Shown here: piece after piece, positions 51,939 to 59,671 of the stretch
Numbering within the stretch: position 1 is the stretch's first letter
How the letters are laid out: each line of letters starts with the position of its first letter
DNA from: Corallococcus sp. NCRR
Lineage (GTDB): Bacteria > Myxococcota > Myxococcia > Myxococcales > Myxococcaceae
DNA length: 64,000 nt
Assembly (NCBI RefSeq): GCF_026965535.1
Contig: NZ_CP114039.1
Span: 9,593,461 to 9,657,460, forward strand
Direction of reading: 5' to 3'
Program-made: the position numbers and the translations under genes
The notes under the pieces: model-generated
Seen by the model: only the letters and a program-made list of their open reading frames with translations
Told to the model about the DNA's origin: nothing
Databases searched by the model: none

Positions 51939-52535
51939 GTGCGCCACTCGCGAACGTTGACCCTCTCCGCCGCCGCGCTGAGCCTCCTGGCCTGCGCGAA
52001 GCAGGTCCCCCCGTCCACCGTCGCCGCGCCGCCCGAAGCGCGCTCGGTCCAGTTGCTGAGCGCCACGCCGGAGCGGGAGACGGCGAGCCTGGAGCAGCGG
52101 CGCGAGGACGTGGAGGTGGACACCCGCGAGGGCGAGCGCACGCCGCGCGTCGTCGCCACCGGCGAGACGCCGCAGCTCTTGCTGGACGGCGCCAAGGCCC
52201 GCCTCTGCGGAGACGCGGCCTGCAAGCAGGGCTTCGCCGTGGACAACTTCCTCCTGCTGGAGGTGCTGGACACGAAGGGGAAGGTGTCGCGCCGCGCCGC
52301 CGTGGGCTTCGCGGACAGCGTCTTCGTCGGCAACGAGCAGGTGGACAACGTGGGCCGGCGCGCCTTCAGCTTCGAGCCCAACGAGGTAGACCTCAGCGGC
52401 CTGCTGCCGGAGTCCGAGCCCTTCCGCCTCCGCGTCACCGCGCTGGACTACTGGGGCGTGGGCCGCGTGACGAACGTCTTCCTGCGGCTGGAGCCCGGCG
52501 CGGGCCGCTCCGAGGACGACCTGCGGGGCCAATGA
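51939..52535 (+). CDS. Hypothetical lipoprotein
   Basis: A protein of 198 residues. The signal peptide ends ALSLLACAK, a reasonable lipobox, so the mature protein should be lipidated. The mature part begins with a charged stretch and then a beta-rich domain with two Cys in ARLCGDAACKQG. No family recognised. The GTG at 51939 diverges from the peptidase gene across 42 bases and the gene ends just before a pair of hairpins. Confidence 0.68.
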   Translation: MRHSRTLTLSAAALSLLACAKQVPPSTVAAPPEARSVQLLSATPERETASLEQRREDVEVDTREGERTPRVVATGETPQLLLDGAKARLCGDAACKQGFAVDNFLLLEVLDTKGKVSRRAAVGFADSVFVGNEQVDNVGRRAFSFEPNEVDLSGLLPESEPFRLRVTALDYWGVGRVTNVFLRLEPGAGRSEDDLRGQ

Positions 52536-52539
52536 AGCA

Positions 52540-52582
52540 GCCCCGGTGCTATCGCCACCGGGGCGGACGAGGACGTCCGCCC
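52540..52582. terminator. Two overlapping hairpins between convergent genes
   Basis: GCCCCGGTG (52540-52548) pairs with CACCGGGGC (52556-52564); GGGCGGACG (52561-52569) pairs with CGTCCGCCC (52574-52582) around the loop AGGA. The two 9-base stems share bases 52561-52564, so only one can fully form at a time. They lie between convergent stops and probably end transcription from both sides. No T run. Confidence 0.65.
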
Positions 52583-52592
52583 CGCGCGTCGT

Positions 52593-53609
52593 TCAGAAGC
52601 GCACGCCGTTCGCGGGCAGCGCCGGGCGCAGGCCCGAGAACCCGATGTCGCCGTCACACGTTCCGCCACACACCTCGTTCGGGGTGAGCTCCGCGGGGCC
52701 GCGGGTCATCGCGTAGGCACCGGCACCCGCCGCGGCGGCCACCACGCCCACGCCCACCCAGACGTACCACTTCTGGTACCAGGACTTGCTGGAGCTCTCC
52801 TTCACCTCCGGCGGCTGCTCTGCGCCCAGCGCCAGGCCCGGCTGCTCCACCGGCGACTCCGAGGGCTTCGACGGCTGCAGCATCGTCGAGCGCGGCACAT
52901 CCTCCGCCCGCGCCACCGCCGTCGGCGTGTCAGACGAGGGACGCAGCCGCCCCTCCACGACGTAGAGCTGACCGGCGCGCACGGTGATGTTCTTCACGTC
53001 CTTGAGCCCCGGCGCGCGGAACTCGATTTCGTGCGGCCCCTGCGCCAGGGGGTAGTTATCGACGGGGGTGGGGCCCACGCGGTTGCCGTCCACGAACACC
53101 ACGGTGCGGGGCGCGTCCGCGCGCAGGGTGGCGAAGCCCGTGGCCGCCTCCAGCGAGATGATCAGCTCCGTCGTCAGGCCCGGCGCCAGCGTCACCTGCT
53201 GGTTGAAGTCCGAATAGTTCTGACGGCGGGCAACGACGGTGTGCTCACCCGGCGTCAGCTCCAGCGGCGTCTGCGGGTTCACCTCCTGGCCGTCCACCGT
53301 CACCTTCGCGCCGCGCGCGTTGCTGCCCAGCTTGAGCGCGAGCGTGGCCGTCGTGGGGGCCGGGGTCTCGACGGTGGCCGTGGCGGCGTTCTTGCCCGTC
53401 TTGCCCTTGCGCTTGGCCGTCGGCTTCGGCGGCGTCTTGCGCTTGGCCGTCGGCTTCGGCGGCTTCGCGGTCTTGGGCTTCGTGCCCTTGGACTTCGTGG
53501 GCTTCGTCTCCGAGGGGCCCAGGAGATCATCAATGTCCTGGGCGAACGCAGCGGACGGCAGCGCCAGGGTGGCGACAAGCGACAGGATGGCGAAGCGGCG
53601 AAGACTCAT
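52593..53609 (-). CDS. PEGA-domain protein with Lys/Pro-rich linker
   Basis: A protein of 338 residues. Signal peptide cut after SAAFA (about 24). About 30-75 is a basic linker with KPTAKRK repeats; about 85-160 and 160-225 are two PEGA-like modules (KVTVDGQEVNPQTPLELTPG; VVFVDGNRVGPTPVDNYPL). A further linker leads to a membrane helix at about 275-300 (WVGVGVVAAAAGAGAYAM) and a short tail with two Cys. The protein could span the envelope with PEGA modules in the periplasm. Start is the ATG at 53609. Partner unknown. Confidence 0.8.
   Translation of the reverse strand: MSLRRFAILSLVATLALPSAAFAQDIDDLLGPSETKPTKSKGTKPKTAKPPKPTAKRKTPPKPTAKRKGKTGKNAATATVETPAPTTATLALKLGSNARGAKVTVDGQEVNPQTPLELTPGEHTVVARRQNYSDFNQQVTLAPGLTTELIISLEAATGFATLRADAPRTVVFVDGNRVGPTPVDNYPLAQGPHEIEFRAPGLKDVKNITVRAGQLYVVEGRLRPSSDTPTAVARAEDVPRSTMLQPSKPSESPVEQPGLALGAEQPPEVKESSSKSWYQKWYVWVGVGVVAAAAGAGAYAMTRGPAELTPNEVCGGTCDGDIGFSGLRPALPANGVRF
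53407..53463 (-). repeat. Tandem 30-base repeat in the PEGA gene linker
   Basis: Two identical 27-base copies at 53407-53433 and 53437-53463, period 30, encoding the repeated KPTAKRK linker. Pure in-frame duplication, likely by slippage. Confidence 0.85.
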
Positions 53610-53692
53610 CTTGGGCCGAAGGTTAGAGAGTCATCCCAGGGGAAGCAAACACCGTCCCACCCGGCCGTCCGTTGGGAGAATATCCGCGCCCC

Positions 53693-54220
53693 ATGCACCG
53701 CGCCCTCGTCACCCTCCCCTTCGGCCTCTGTGTCCTCTCGCTCGCGGCCTGTCCGGGCAAGGCCCCACCCCGGGTGGAGACCGCCACGGCCTCCGTGCCG
53801 CCTCCCATCCACGTGCCGCCCGGCTGTGAGAAGGACCTGTCTGGCGACTACCACCACGCGCAAAACCCGGCCTTCCGCTACCTGGGTCAGGACGACGGCC
53901 GCACCCTCTCACTCGCGGTGGTGCGCGCGTGGGCGGACGGCGGCGTGGAGTCCCCGGACGCGGGCTCCGTGGGCATCGTCCTCCACCGCACGCCGGAGGG
54001 CTTCGTGGGCGAGACGCGCGCCACCGGCTTCAGCGCCTCCGGGACGCCCTGCCCCGTCGCCTTCCCCACGGAGGCCGTGGCCTGCACCGACGCCGGCCTC
54101 ACGCTGAGGGCCGCGTCCAGCACCGCCATTGATGAAGGCTGCCGCCCCGCGACCTCCGGCCCCGCCCCGGTGCGCCAGGAGCAGGTGCTGCTGCGCGGCG
54201 CGCCCGACGCGGGCATGTAG
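53693..54220 (+). CDS. Hypothetical lipoprotein, Asp/Gly/Pro rich
   Basis: A protein of 175 residues. The signal peptide ends VLSLAACPGK, a good lipobox. The mature part has scattered Cys (six in all) and begins RVETATASVPPPIHVPPGCE. No family recognised. The ATG at 53693 is preferred over a TTG at 53672 because only the ATG puts the signal peptide at the N-terminus; the GGGAGAA upstream is about 13 bases away, longer than ideal. It diverges from the PEGA gene across 83 bases. Confidence 0.68.
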   Translation: MHRALVTLPFGLCVLSLAACPGKAPPRVETATASVPPPIHVPPGCEKDLSGDYHHAQNPAFRYLGQDDGRTLSLAVVRAWADGGVESPDAGSVGIVLHRTPEGFVGETRATGFSASGTPCPVAFPTEAVACTDAGLTLRAASSTAIDEGCRPATSGPAPVRQEQVLLRGAPDAGM

Positions 54221-54236
54221 GGCCCGCAAAAGCACC

Positions 54237-54282
54237 GCGCCGCCCTCCCCCGCCTGGGAACCCAGGAGGGAAGCGGCGGCGC
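54237..54282. terminator. Long interrupted hairpin between convergent genes
   Basis: Nested complementary blocks: GCGCCGCC (54237-54244) with GGCGGCGC (54275-54282), CCCTCC (54243-54248) with GGAGGG (54265-54270), and CCTGGG (54253-54258) with CCCAGG (54261-54266) at the tip. It sits between convergent stops and is likely a bidirectional terminator without a T run. Confidence 0.6.
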
Positions 54283-54311
54283 GAGGTGGACAGCGAAGGA
54301 GCGCGAAGGGC

Positions 54312-55835
54312 TCAGGCCGCCTGGCGCGGCTGCTCCTCGGAGGACGCCACGGCGGGGGCGGCGTCCGGCGCCTTCGCCCGGCCCGCCAGGCCCTGCAGCA
54401 GGCTGGACACGCCCACGTAGAGGAAGCCCGCCAGGAACAGGATGATGAAGGGCACCGACGTGTAGATGCGCGAGTCGATGGCGAACCACAGCGCCCCGGT
54501 GAAGTACGCGGCGAAGAGCAGCTCCACCACCGGCATCAGCGTCTTGCTGCCCCGGTAGCTCTTCTTCACGGCCTTGACGTTCTTGCCCTCGGCGCCCGTC
54601 TTCGGCGTGCGCGCGAAGCCCGACTGCTGGTTGAGCAGCGCCTCGCCCACGGCCTTCGCGTTGTTGATGGCCAGGCCGATGCCCAGGCTCATCAGGAAGG
54701 GCAGGTACTTGAAGCGCTCCCAGCCCTTCACGCCGCGCTCGCGCTGGGCGGCCACGTAGAAGACGCAGACGCTGGCCGTCGCGGTGATGAAGAACGGCAG
54801 GTCCAGGAACAGCGTGCCGTACAGGCCGTGCTGGAAGCGCACCACCATGCTGATGGGCATCAGCACGGACAGGAGCACCATCAGCAGGTAGGCCATGTTG
54901 TTGGTGAGGTGGAAGAAGGCCTCGCGCTTCACCAGCAGCGGCAGGTCGCTCTTGAGGATGGTGGGGAGCAGCTTCTTCGCCGTCTGGATGGAGCCCTTGG
55001 CCCAGCGGTGCTGCTGGCTCTTGAAGGCGTTCATGTCCACCGGCACCTCCGCGGGGGAGATGACCTCCGGGAGGAAGATGAACTGCCAGCCCTTGAGCTG
55101 CGCGCGGTAGGACAGGTCCAGGTCTTCCGTGAGCGTGTCGTGCTGCCAGCCGCCCGCGTCGGAGATGGTGCCGCGGCGCCAGATGCCCGCGGTGCCGTTG
55201 AAGTTGAAGAAGCAGCCGGCGCGGTTGCGCGCGGTGTGCTCGATGATGAAGTGCCCGTCCAGGAAGATGCTCTGCGCCTGCGTGAGGATGCTGAACTCAC
55301 GGTTCAGGTGGCCCCAGCGCACCTGCACCATGCCCACCTTCGCGTCCGCGAAGAAGGGCACCGTGCGCATCAGGAAGTCGGGGCTGGGGACGAAGTCCGC
55401 ATCGAATACCGCCACGTACTCGCCCGAGGCCAGCTTGAGGCCGTTCTCCAGCGCGCCCGCCTTGAAGCCCGAGCGGTTGACGCGGTGGATGTAGACGATG
55501 TCGTGGCCCTTCTGCCGGTGGCGCTCCACGCACGCGCGCGCGATGGCGCACGTCTCGTCCGTGGAGTCGTCCAGCACCTGGATCTCCAGCAGTTCGCGCG
55601 GGTAGTCGATGCGGCACACCGACTCCACCAGACGCTCCACCACGTACATCTCGTTGAAGATGGGCAGCTGGATGGTTACACGAGGCAGCGCCTTCAGCGT
55701 GCCATTGGGCGTCGGCAGCTTGAACTTGTGGCGGTAATACAGAAACGCCATGCGGTAGCGGTGGGAGCCGTAGACTCCCAGCACGCTCAGCAAGCTGAAG
55801 TAGACTGCCAGGAAGATGATCTCGACGGTGGTCAT
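54312..55835 (-). CDS. Membrane family 2 glycosyltransferase (processive glycan synthase, CslA-like)
   Basis: An inner-membrane enzyme of 507 residues. One membrane helix lies at the N-terminus; about 50-260 is the GT2 catalytic domain with PRVTIQLPIFNE, LDDSTDET, FDADFVPSPDF, TEDLDLSYRA and the processivity motif QQHRW, all intact. Four or more membrane helices follow and the C-terminal 60 residues are soluble. It resembles beta-glycan or glucomannan synthases, including those for cell-surface polysaccharide. The sugar cannot be read from sequence. It stands alone, with a 317-base gap upstream that contains a hairpin close to the start. Confidence 0.9.
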   Translation of the reverse strand: MTTVEIIFLAVYFSLLSVLGVYGSHRYRMAFLYYRHKFKLPTPNGTLKALPRVTIQLPIFNEMYVVERLVESVCRIDYPRELLEIQVLDDSTDETCAIARACVERHRQKGHDIVYIHRVNRSGFKAGALENGLKLASGEYVAVFDADFVPSPDFLMRTVPFFADAKVGMVQVRWGHLNREFSILTQAQSIFLDGHFIIEHTARNRAGCFFNFNGTAGIWRRGTISDAGGWQHDTLTEDLDLSYRAQLKGWQFIFLPEVISPAEVPVDMNAFKSQQHRWAKGSIQTAKKLLPTILKSDLPLLVKREAFFHLTNNMAYLLMVLLSVLMPISMVVRFQHGLYGTLFLDLPFFITATASVCVFYVAAQRERGVKGWERFKYLPFLMSLGIGLAINNAKAVGEALLNQQSGFARTPKTGAEGKNVKAVKKSYRGSKTLMPVVELLFAAYFTGALWFAIDSRIYTSVPFIILFLAGFLYVGVSSLLQGLAGRAKAPDAAPAVASSEEQPRQAA

Positions 55836-56152
55836 CGGTGACGCTCAGCCCCTCCCGCTGGCACTGGCGCCAGCGGTCCTACCAGACGTGGCGGCATGCC
55901 GACCGACCGCTCACGCTGACCGCCGCCTGTGGGTCTGCTGAGCCCCGCCCCGTATGTGCCCGAAAAGACAGGGCTTTGACCTTCCGGCTACTGATCGCCG
56001 GCGGACAATAGGGAGCGACCCGGGTCGTGTCAAACTATTCCCCGGATTCGAGAGGCTTTGAACGGCGGTTTTGACGCAGGTTGTCACCCCCTTCTTCCCT
56101 GCGTCGGGGCGATGCCGGGACGACGTCCCAGGTGCTCCGGGCGACAGAGGAC
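55836..56152 (-). other. Intergenic region with a hairpin near the glycosyltransferase start
   Basis: 317 bases between ddl and the glycosyltransferase gene, both on the minus strand. CGCTGGC (55856-55862) and GCCAGCG (55869-55875) form a 7-base stem with a 6-base loop about 20 bases upstream of the glycosyltransferase ATG, so it would lie in its leader RNA and could affect initiation. The half near ddl is less GC-rich (55970-56090) and probably holds the promoter, but I cannot assign boxes. No credible gene. Confidence 0.5.
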
Positions 56153-57130
56153 CTAGCGCGCGACGCGCAGGGGCACGGGCGCGGCGGGCACGAGGGTGGG
56201 TGCTTCCGCGACGTGCGACTCGTCACGGGTGGCGCGGTCCAGCACGCCCTGCACCAGCGCGGGGAAGTCCAGGCCCGCGCGGGCGGCGATCTTCGGCAGG
56301 AGGCTGGTGGGCGTGAAGCCCGGCAGCGTGTTCACCTCCAGCACCACGTCGTTCTCCGTCTCGGAGCACATCAGGTCCACGCGGCCATAGCCCCGGCAGC
56401 CCAGGGCGCGGTAGGCGGCCAGCGCGAGCGACTCCACGTTGACGCGGCGGGTGTCGGACAGGCGGGGCGGCAGGAAGTACTGGGCGCCGCCGCCCTTGTA
56501 CTTGGCCTCGTAGTCGAAGCCCTCGCGCGGGTAGGACACCTCGCAGCTGCCCAGCACGCTGTCGCCGAGGATGCCCACCGTCACCTCCTGGCCCTGGACG
56601 AAGCGCTCCACCAGGGCCTCGCCGCCGAAGCGGCACGCCTGGACCACCGCGGGCACCAGCGCCCCGGCGTCGTGCACCACGGACAGCCCCACGGACGAGC
56701 CGCCCTTCGCGGGCTTCACCACGCAGGGGAAGCCGCTGTCGCCGTGCAGTTCCAGCGCGCGCTCCGCGTCCTCGCGGGCCACCCGGTAGCCCCGGGGCGA
56801 GGCCAGGTTGTGCAGTTGGAAGAGCTTCTTCGCCATGGGCTTGTCCATGGCCAGCGCGGAGGCCAGCACGCCGGAGCCGGTGTACGGAATCTCCAGCAGC
56901 TCCAAGAGGCCCTGCACGCGGCCGTCCTCGCCCATGCGGCCGTGCAGCGCGAGGAAGGCCACGTCGATGTCCGCCGCGCGCAGCGCCCGGTCCAGGCCCG
57001 GGCCCGCGAAGACGCGGGTGACGGTGTGCCCCAGGGTCTCCAGGGCCGCCACCACGGCCTCCCCCGTCTTGAGCGAAATCTCCCGCTCCTCGCCCCACCC
57101 GCCCATCAGCACTCCCACGCGCTTGCCCAT
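56153..57130 (-). CDS. ddl: D-alanine-D-alanine ligase
   Basis: ATP-grasp enzyme of 325 residues that joins two D-Ala for peptidoglycan. Family features: VGVLMGGWGEEREISLKTG at the N-terminus, FLALHGRMGEDGRVQGLLE, the ATP-binding KPAKGGSSVGLSVV, and the C-terminal catalytic segment EVNTLPGFTPTSLLPKIA. Length is a little above the usual 305-320 because of a C-terminal tail rich in Ala, Pro and Val. The ATG at 57130 has AAGGAGG (57141-57147) 10 bases upstream. It is isolated from any mur cluster, with gaps of about 300 bases on both sides. Confidence 0.95.
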   Translation of the reverse strand: MGKRVGVLMGGWGEEREISLKTGEAVVAALETLGHTVTRVFAGPGLDRALRAADIDVAFLALHGRMGEDGRVQGLLELLEIPYTGSGVLASALAMDKPMAKKLFQLHNLASPRGYRVAREDAERALELHGDSGFPCVVKPAKGGSSVGLSVVHDAGALVPAVVQACRFGGEALVERFVQGQEVTVGILGDSVLGSCEVSYPREGFDYEAKYKGGGAQYFLPPRLSDTRRVNVESLALAAYRALGCRGYGRVDLMCSETENDVVLEVNTLPGFTPTSLLPKIAARAGLDFPALVQGVLDRATRDESHVAEAPTLVPAAPVPLRVAR

Positions 57131-57439
57131 GTCGATGATGCCTCCTTGGGCCCGCGTCAGAGCACGGATGATGCCACGCACCGGAAGTGCTCCCCGGCGC
57201 GGACGTCGCGTTCAAGTGGCTGGAATGACGGGGGTTTCGCGGTGGCGCCGGGCGGCAGGCAGCCGTGTCCGGGGGGACACGGCGCGGCCCGCGGGCCACG
57301 TGCGGGAGTGTTTACAGGGCGCCGCGCCCAGGCCCCTTCAAGACAGGGACGCGAAGGCGCGGCGGCCCACGGCATCAGGGCCCCGTCACCGGCGCCGTGA
57401 CGGGCGACCGGTGACGTGAGGACCTGGCGTTGGGGGACT
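57131..57439 (-). other. Intergenic region with terminator-like hairpin
   Basis: 309 bases between ddl and the DAG-repeat lipoprotein gene, both on the minus strand. CCCGTCAC (57382-57389) and GTGACGGG (57397-57404) form an 8-base GC-rich stem with a 7-base loop, 36 bases past the lipoprotein stop, and probably end that operon. The ddl Shine-Dalgarno is at 57141-57147. Otherwise I see no gene. Confidence 0.55.
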
Positions 57440-57733
57440 TCAGCCCCCGTCGCCGACGCCGCCGTCCGGCAGGAGCCCGCCGTCCGTGAGGCCGGCGTCC
57501 GTGTCGCCACCGGCGTCGGTGGTGCCGGCGTCAGAGGTGCCGGCGTCGGACGTGCCGGCGTCGGTGGGGGTGCCGTCCTCTTCGGTGCAGACCTCGTTGC
57601 GGCAGACGTAGCCCTCCAGGCACTGGCCGCGATCGCACGGCTGGCCTTCGGGGTCGAAGCTGACGAGCAGGCTGCAGGCGGACAGGCCCATGACGAGGGC
57701 CGAGGGAACGATGAGCGATGAAAGGCGGCGCAT
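57440..57733 (-). CDS. Small lipoprotein with Asp-Ala-Gly repeats
   Basis: A protein of 97 residues. The signal peptide ends VMGLSACSL, a good lipobox. A short Cys-rich module (CDRGQCLEGYVCRNEVC, four Cys) resembles small disulfide-bonded domains in myxobacterial surface proteins. The last 45 residues are repeats of TDAG/SDAG ending in Gly/Asp. The DNA behind this is an imperfect 15-base repeat. The start is 2 bases past the stop of the upstream PEGA gene, so the two are cotranscribed. Confidence 0.78.
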   Translation of the reverse strand: MRRLSSLIVPSALVMGLSACSLLVSFDPEGQPCDRGQCLEGYVCRNEVCTEEDGTPTDAGTSDAGTSDAGTTDAGGDTDAGLTDGGLLPDGGVGDGG

Positions 57734-57735
57734 GG

Positions 57736-59604
57736 CTAGTAGTTCCGGAGATCGTCTTCGTCGAGCTTGGGGCGCTTCTTCTCTTCCTCGCGCTTGCGCC
57801 GGGCCTCTTCCTCCGCCTTGCGCTTCGCCTCTTCGTCCGCCTTGCGCTTCGCCTCTTCGTCCTTCTTGCGCTGGGCCTCCTCCTCCTTCTTGCGCTGCTC
57901 CTCCTCGCGCTTGAGGCGGGCCTCCTCCTCGCGCTGGCGCCGGGCCTCGGCCTCGCGCTCCTTGCGCGTCATCTTCTTCGCGGGCGGAGGCGTCGGGGGC
58001 GGCTCGAAGACAGGGGGCGGGGGCGCCTTCTCCGGCGCCGGCTCGGTGGCGGGCGTGGACGTGGCGTTCGCCTTGGGGGCCGGCTCCGTCTTCGCGGCGG
58101 GCGGAGGCGGCGGCATGGGCAGCGCCTCCTTCATGGGCTTTTCCTCACGGGCCGGCGCGGCCTTCTCCGCCGGAGGGCTCGCGGGGGCGCTGGACGACGA
58201 GCCCCCACCCTTCTTGTAGAACGCCAGGTAGCTGCCGGCGCCCGCGGAGACGAGGCCCGCCAGCACGCCGATGTCCGCCACCAGCGCGTACGTCTTGCCG
58301 GTGCTCTTCAGGTCCTCCGCGCGCGAGCTGCCCTGCGGCGCGGTCTTGAACGCGTCCGCCTTGGAGGAGGCCTCCAGGCCGAAGTAGATGCCGCCCGCCA
58401 GGAGCGCCACGCCCGTGGCCAGCAGCACGTAGCCCGCGGTCTTGCGGCTCACGCCTCCGCCGCCAGCGAAGTGCTTCACCGGCTTGCCGTCGACGCGCGA
58501 CGCGTCCTGGGCGACGAGCCCCGTCAAGAGCGCCTCGGAGCCCGTGGCCATCGCGTCGCCGCGCGGCACCTGGCCCAGCGCGTACGCCACGTTGTGGCCG
58601 TCCGCCACGTCCATGCGCAGGCCGGTGACGGTCAGGGGCGCGTTGCCCGGACCGCCGCGCACCAGCAGCGCCAGCACCTGCGGCACGCCCGCGAGCACGC
58701 CCAGCTCCTGCAGCGCCTGGTCCCGCTCCTCGTCGTCGGGGTTCTTCGCGATGCGCTCCACGAGCGCCGCGTAGCGCTGCTGCACCGGCAGCTTCGTGAG
58801 CGTGAAGGAGGACTCGCCCTCGCGAGCGCGCCCTTCCGTCACGGCGTAGCCCGGCGCCAGCAGCGTCACGTAGTGGTCCGCGCGCGTCAGGCCCGTGAGC
58901 GCCAGCGGGGACACGCCCCGGTAGGTGCCGTCCACGAACACCTGCGCGGCGGGCTGCGTGGTCACGTGCAGCGCGGCCTGCGCGCCGTCCAGCTGCGCCT
59001 TGCGCTCCTTCTCCACGAAGGCGACCTGCTCGGGCGGGAAGAAGTTGGGGTTGAAGGTGGCGCGTGGATCCACCGCGAGCACGCCGCGCATCTCCAGCTC
59101 CGCGGCCTTGTTCTCCCCGTTGGCCACCTGCGTCGCGGCCTTCATCACCCGCGCGCGGCTGAGCAGCGGGAACGCGCGCGACAGGTCCGCCTGCTCGTAG
59201 GACTTCACCGCCTTGTCGAAGCTCTGGAGCGCCTTCACGGTGTCCAGTTCGTCGTAGGCCTTGGCGCCGTCCTTGAACGCGGCGTTGCCCTCCACCGCCT
59301 TCGCCTGGCGCGCGGCCGCGCCCTGGGCGTCCAGCGCGTCCGTCAGCCGCACCAGCTCCAGCCGGCCGGAGCGGGCCACGGCCTGCTCCGCCCAGTGCGT
59401 CAGCGCCAGCGCCTCACCCTCCAGCGAGGCATCCACGGGAATGGCCACCACCGCCACGCGGGGGCCCGCCGCCGCCGGCAGCGTTCGCGGCACCAGCCGC
59501 AGCGGTACGTGTTGCTGCTGCGCGGCGGCGGGGCCCACGGCCAGCATTCCCACCAGCCAGCCACTGAGCGTCGCGTGCAGCGCGCGATTGAAAGGACGTC
59601 GCAT
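57736..59604 (-). CDS. PEGA-domain protein with long charged C-terminal helix
   Basis: A protein of 622 residues. Signal peptide cut after GPAAA (about 28). About 30-200 is a helical, TPR-like part (LQSFDKAVKSYEQADL); about 205-260 a PEGA module (AAQVFVDGTYRGVSPLAL). Two membrane helices lie at about 385-410 (YVLLATGVALLAGGIYFGL) and 435-455. A Pro/Ala linker leads to a C-terminal block of about 85 residues almost entirely Lys, Arg and Glu, typical of a single rigid helix. Start is the ATG at 59604. It sits between the S41 protease gene (67 bases upstream) and the DAG lipoprotein gene. Confidence 0.82.
   Translation of the reverse strand: MRRPFNRALHATLSGWLVGMLAVGPAAAQQQHVPLRLVPRTLPAAAGPRVAVVAIPVDASLEGEALALTHWAEQAVARSGRLELVRLTDALDAQGAAARQAKAVEGNAAFKDGAKAYDELDTVKALQSFDKAVKSYEQADLSRAFPLLSRARVMKAATQVANGENKAAELEMRGVLAVDPRATFNPNFFPPEQVAFVEKERKAQLDGAQAALHVTTQPAAQVFVDGTYRGVSPLALTGLTRADHYVTLLAPGYAVTEGRAREGESSFTLTKLPVQQRYAALVERIAKNPDDEERDQALQELGVLAGVPQVLALLVRGGPGNAPLTVTGLRMDVADGHNVAYALGQVPRGDAMATGSEALLTGLVAQDASRVDGKPVKHFAGGGGVSRKTAGYVLLATGVALLAGGIYFGLEASSKADAFKTAPQGSSRAEDLKSTGKTYALVADIGVLAGLVSAGAGSYLAFYKKGGGSSSSAPASPPAEKAAPAREEKPMKEALPMPPPPPAAKTEPAPKANATSTPATEPAPEKAPPPPVFEPPPTPPPAKKMTRKEREAEARRQREEEARLKREEEQRKKEEEAQRKKDEEAKRKADEEAKRKAEEEARRKREEEKKRPKLDEDDLRNY
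57814..57861 (-). repeat. Perfect 24-base tandem repeat in the charged-helix coding region
   Basis: Two identical 24-base units at 57814-57837 and 57838-57861; weaker copies extend on both sides through the charged-helix coding region. It encodes repeats like KRKADEEA, in frame. Confidence 0.85.
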
Positions 59605-59671
59605 CCGGTCTCCCTCGTTGCTGTGCGCATTACACGCACTGCGCGGCGGAACGCCAGCATCGAAAGGGGTT

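Noticed and set aside
52593-53609. Idea that the repeated KPTAKRK linker marks a histone-like DNA-binding protein
   Set aside because: The protein has a signal peptide, PEGA modules and a membrane helix, so it is an envelope protein.
57780-57960. Regular short repeats that look array-like (possible CRISPR)
   Set aside because: Units are contiguous, in frame and encode a Lys/Glu/Ala helix; there are no unique spacers.
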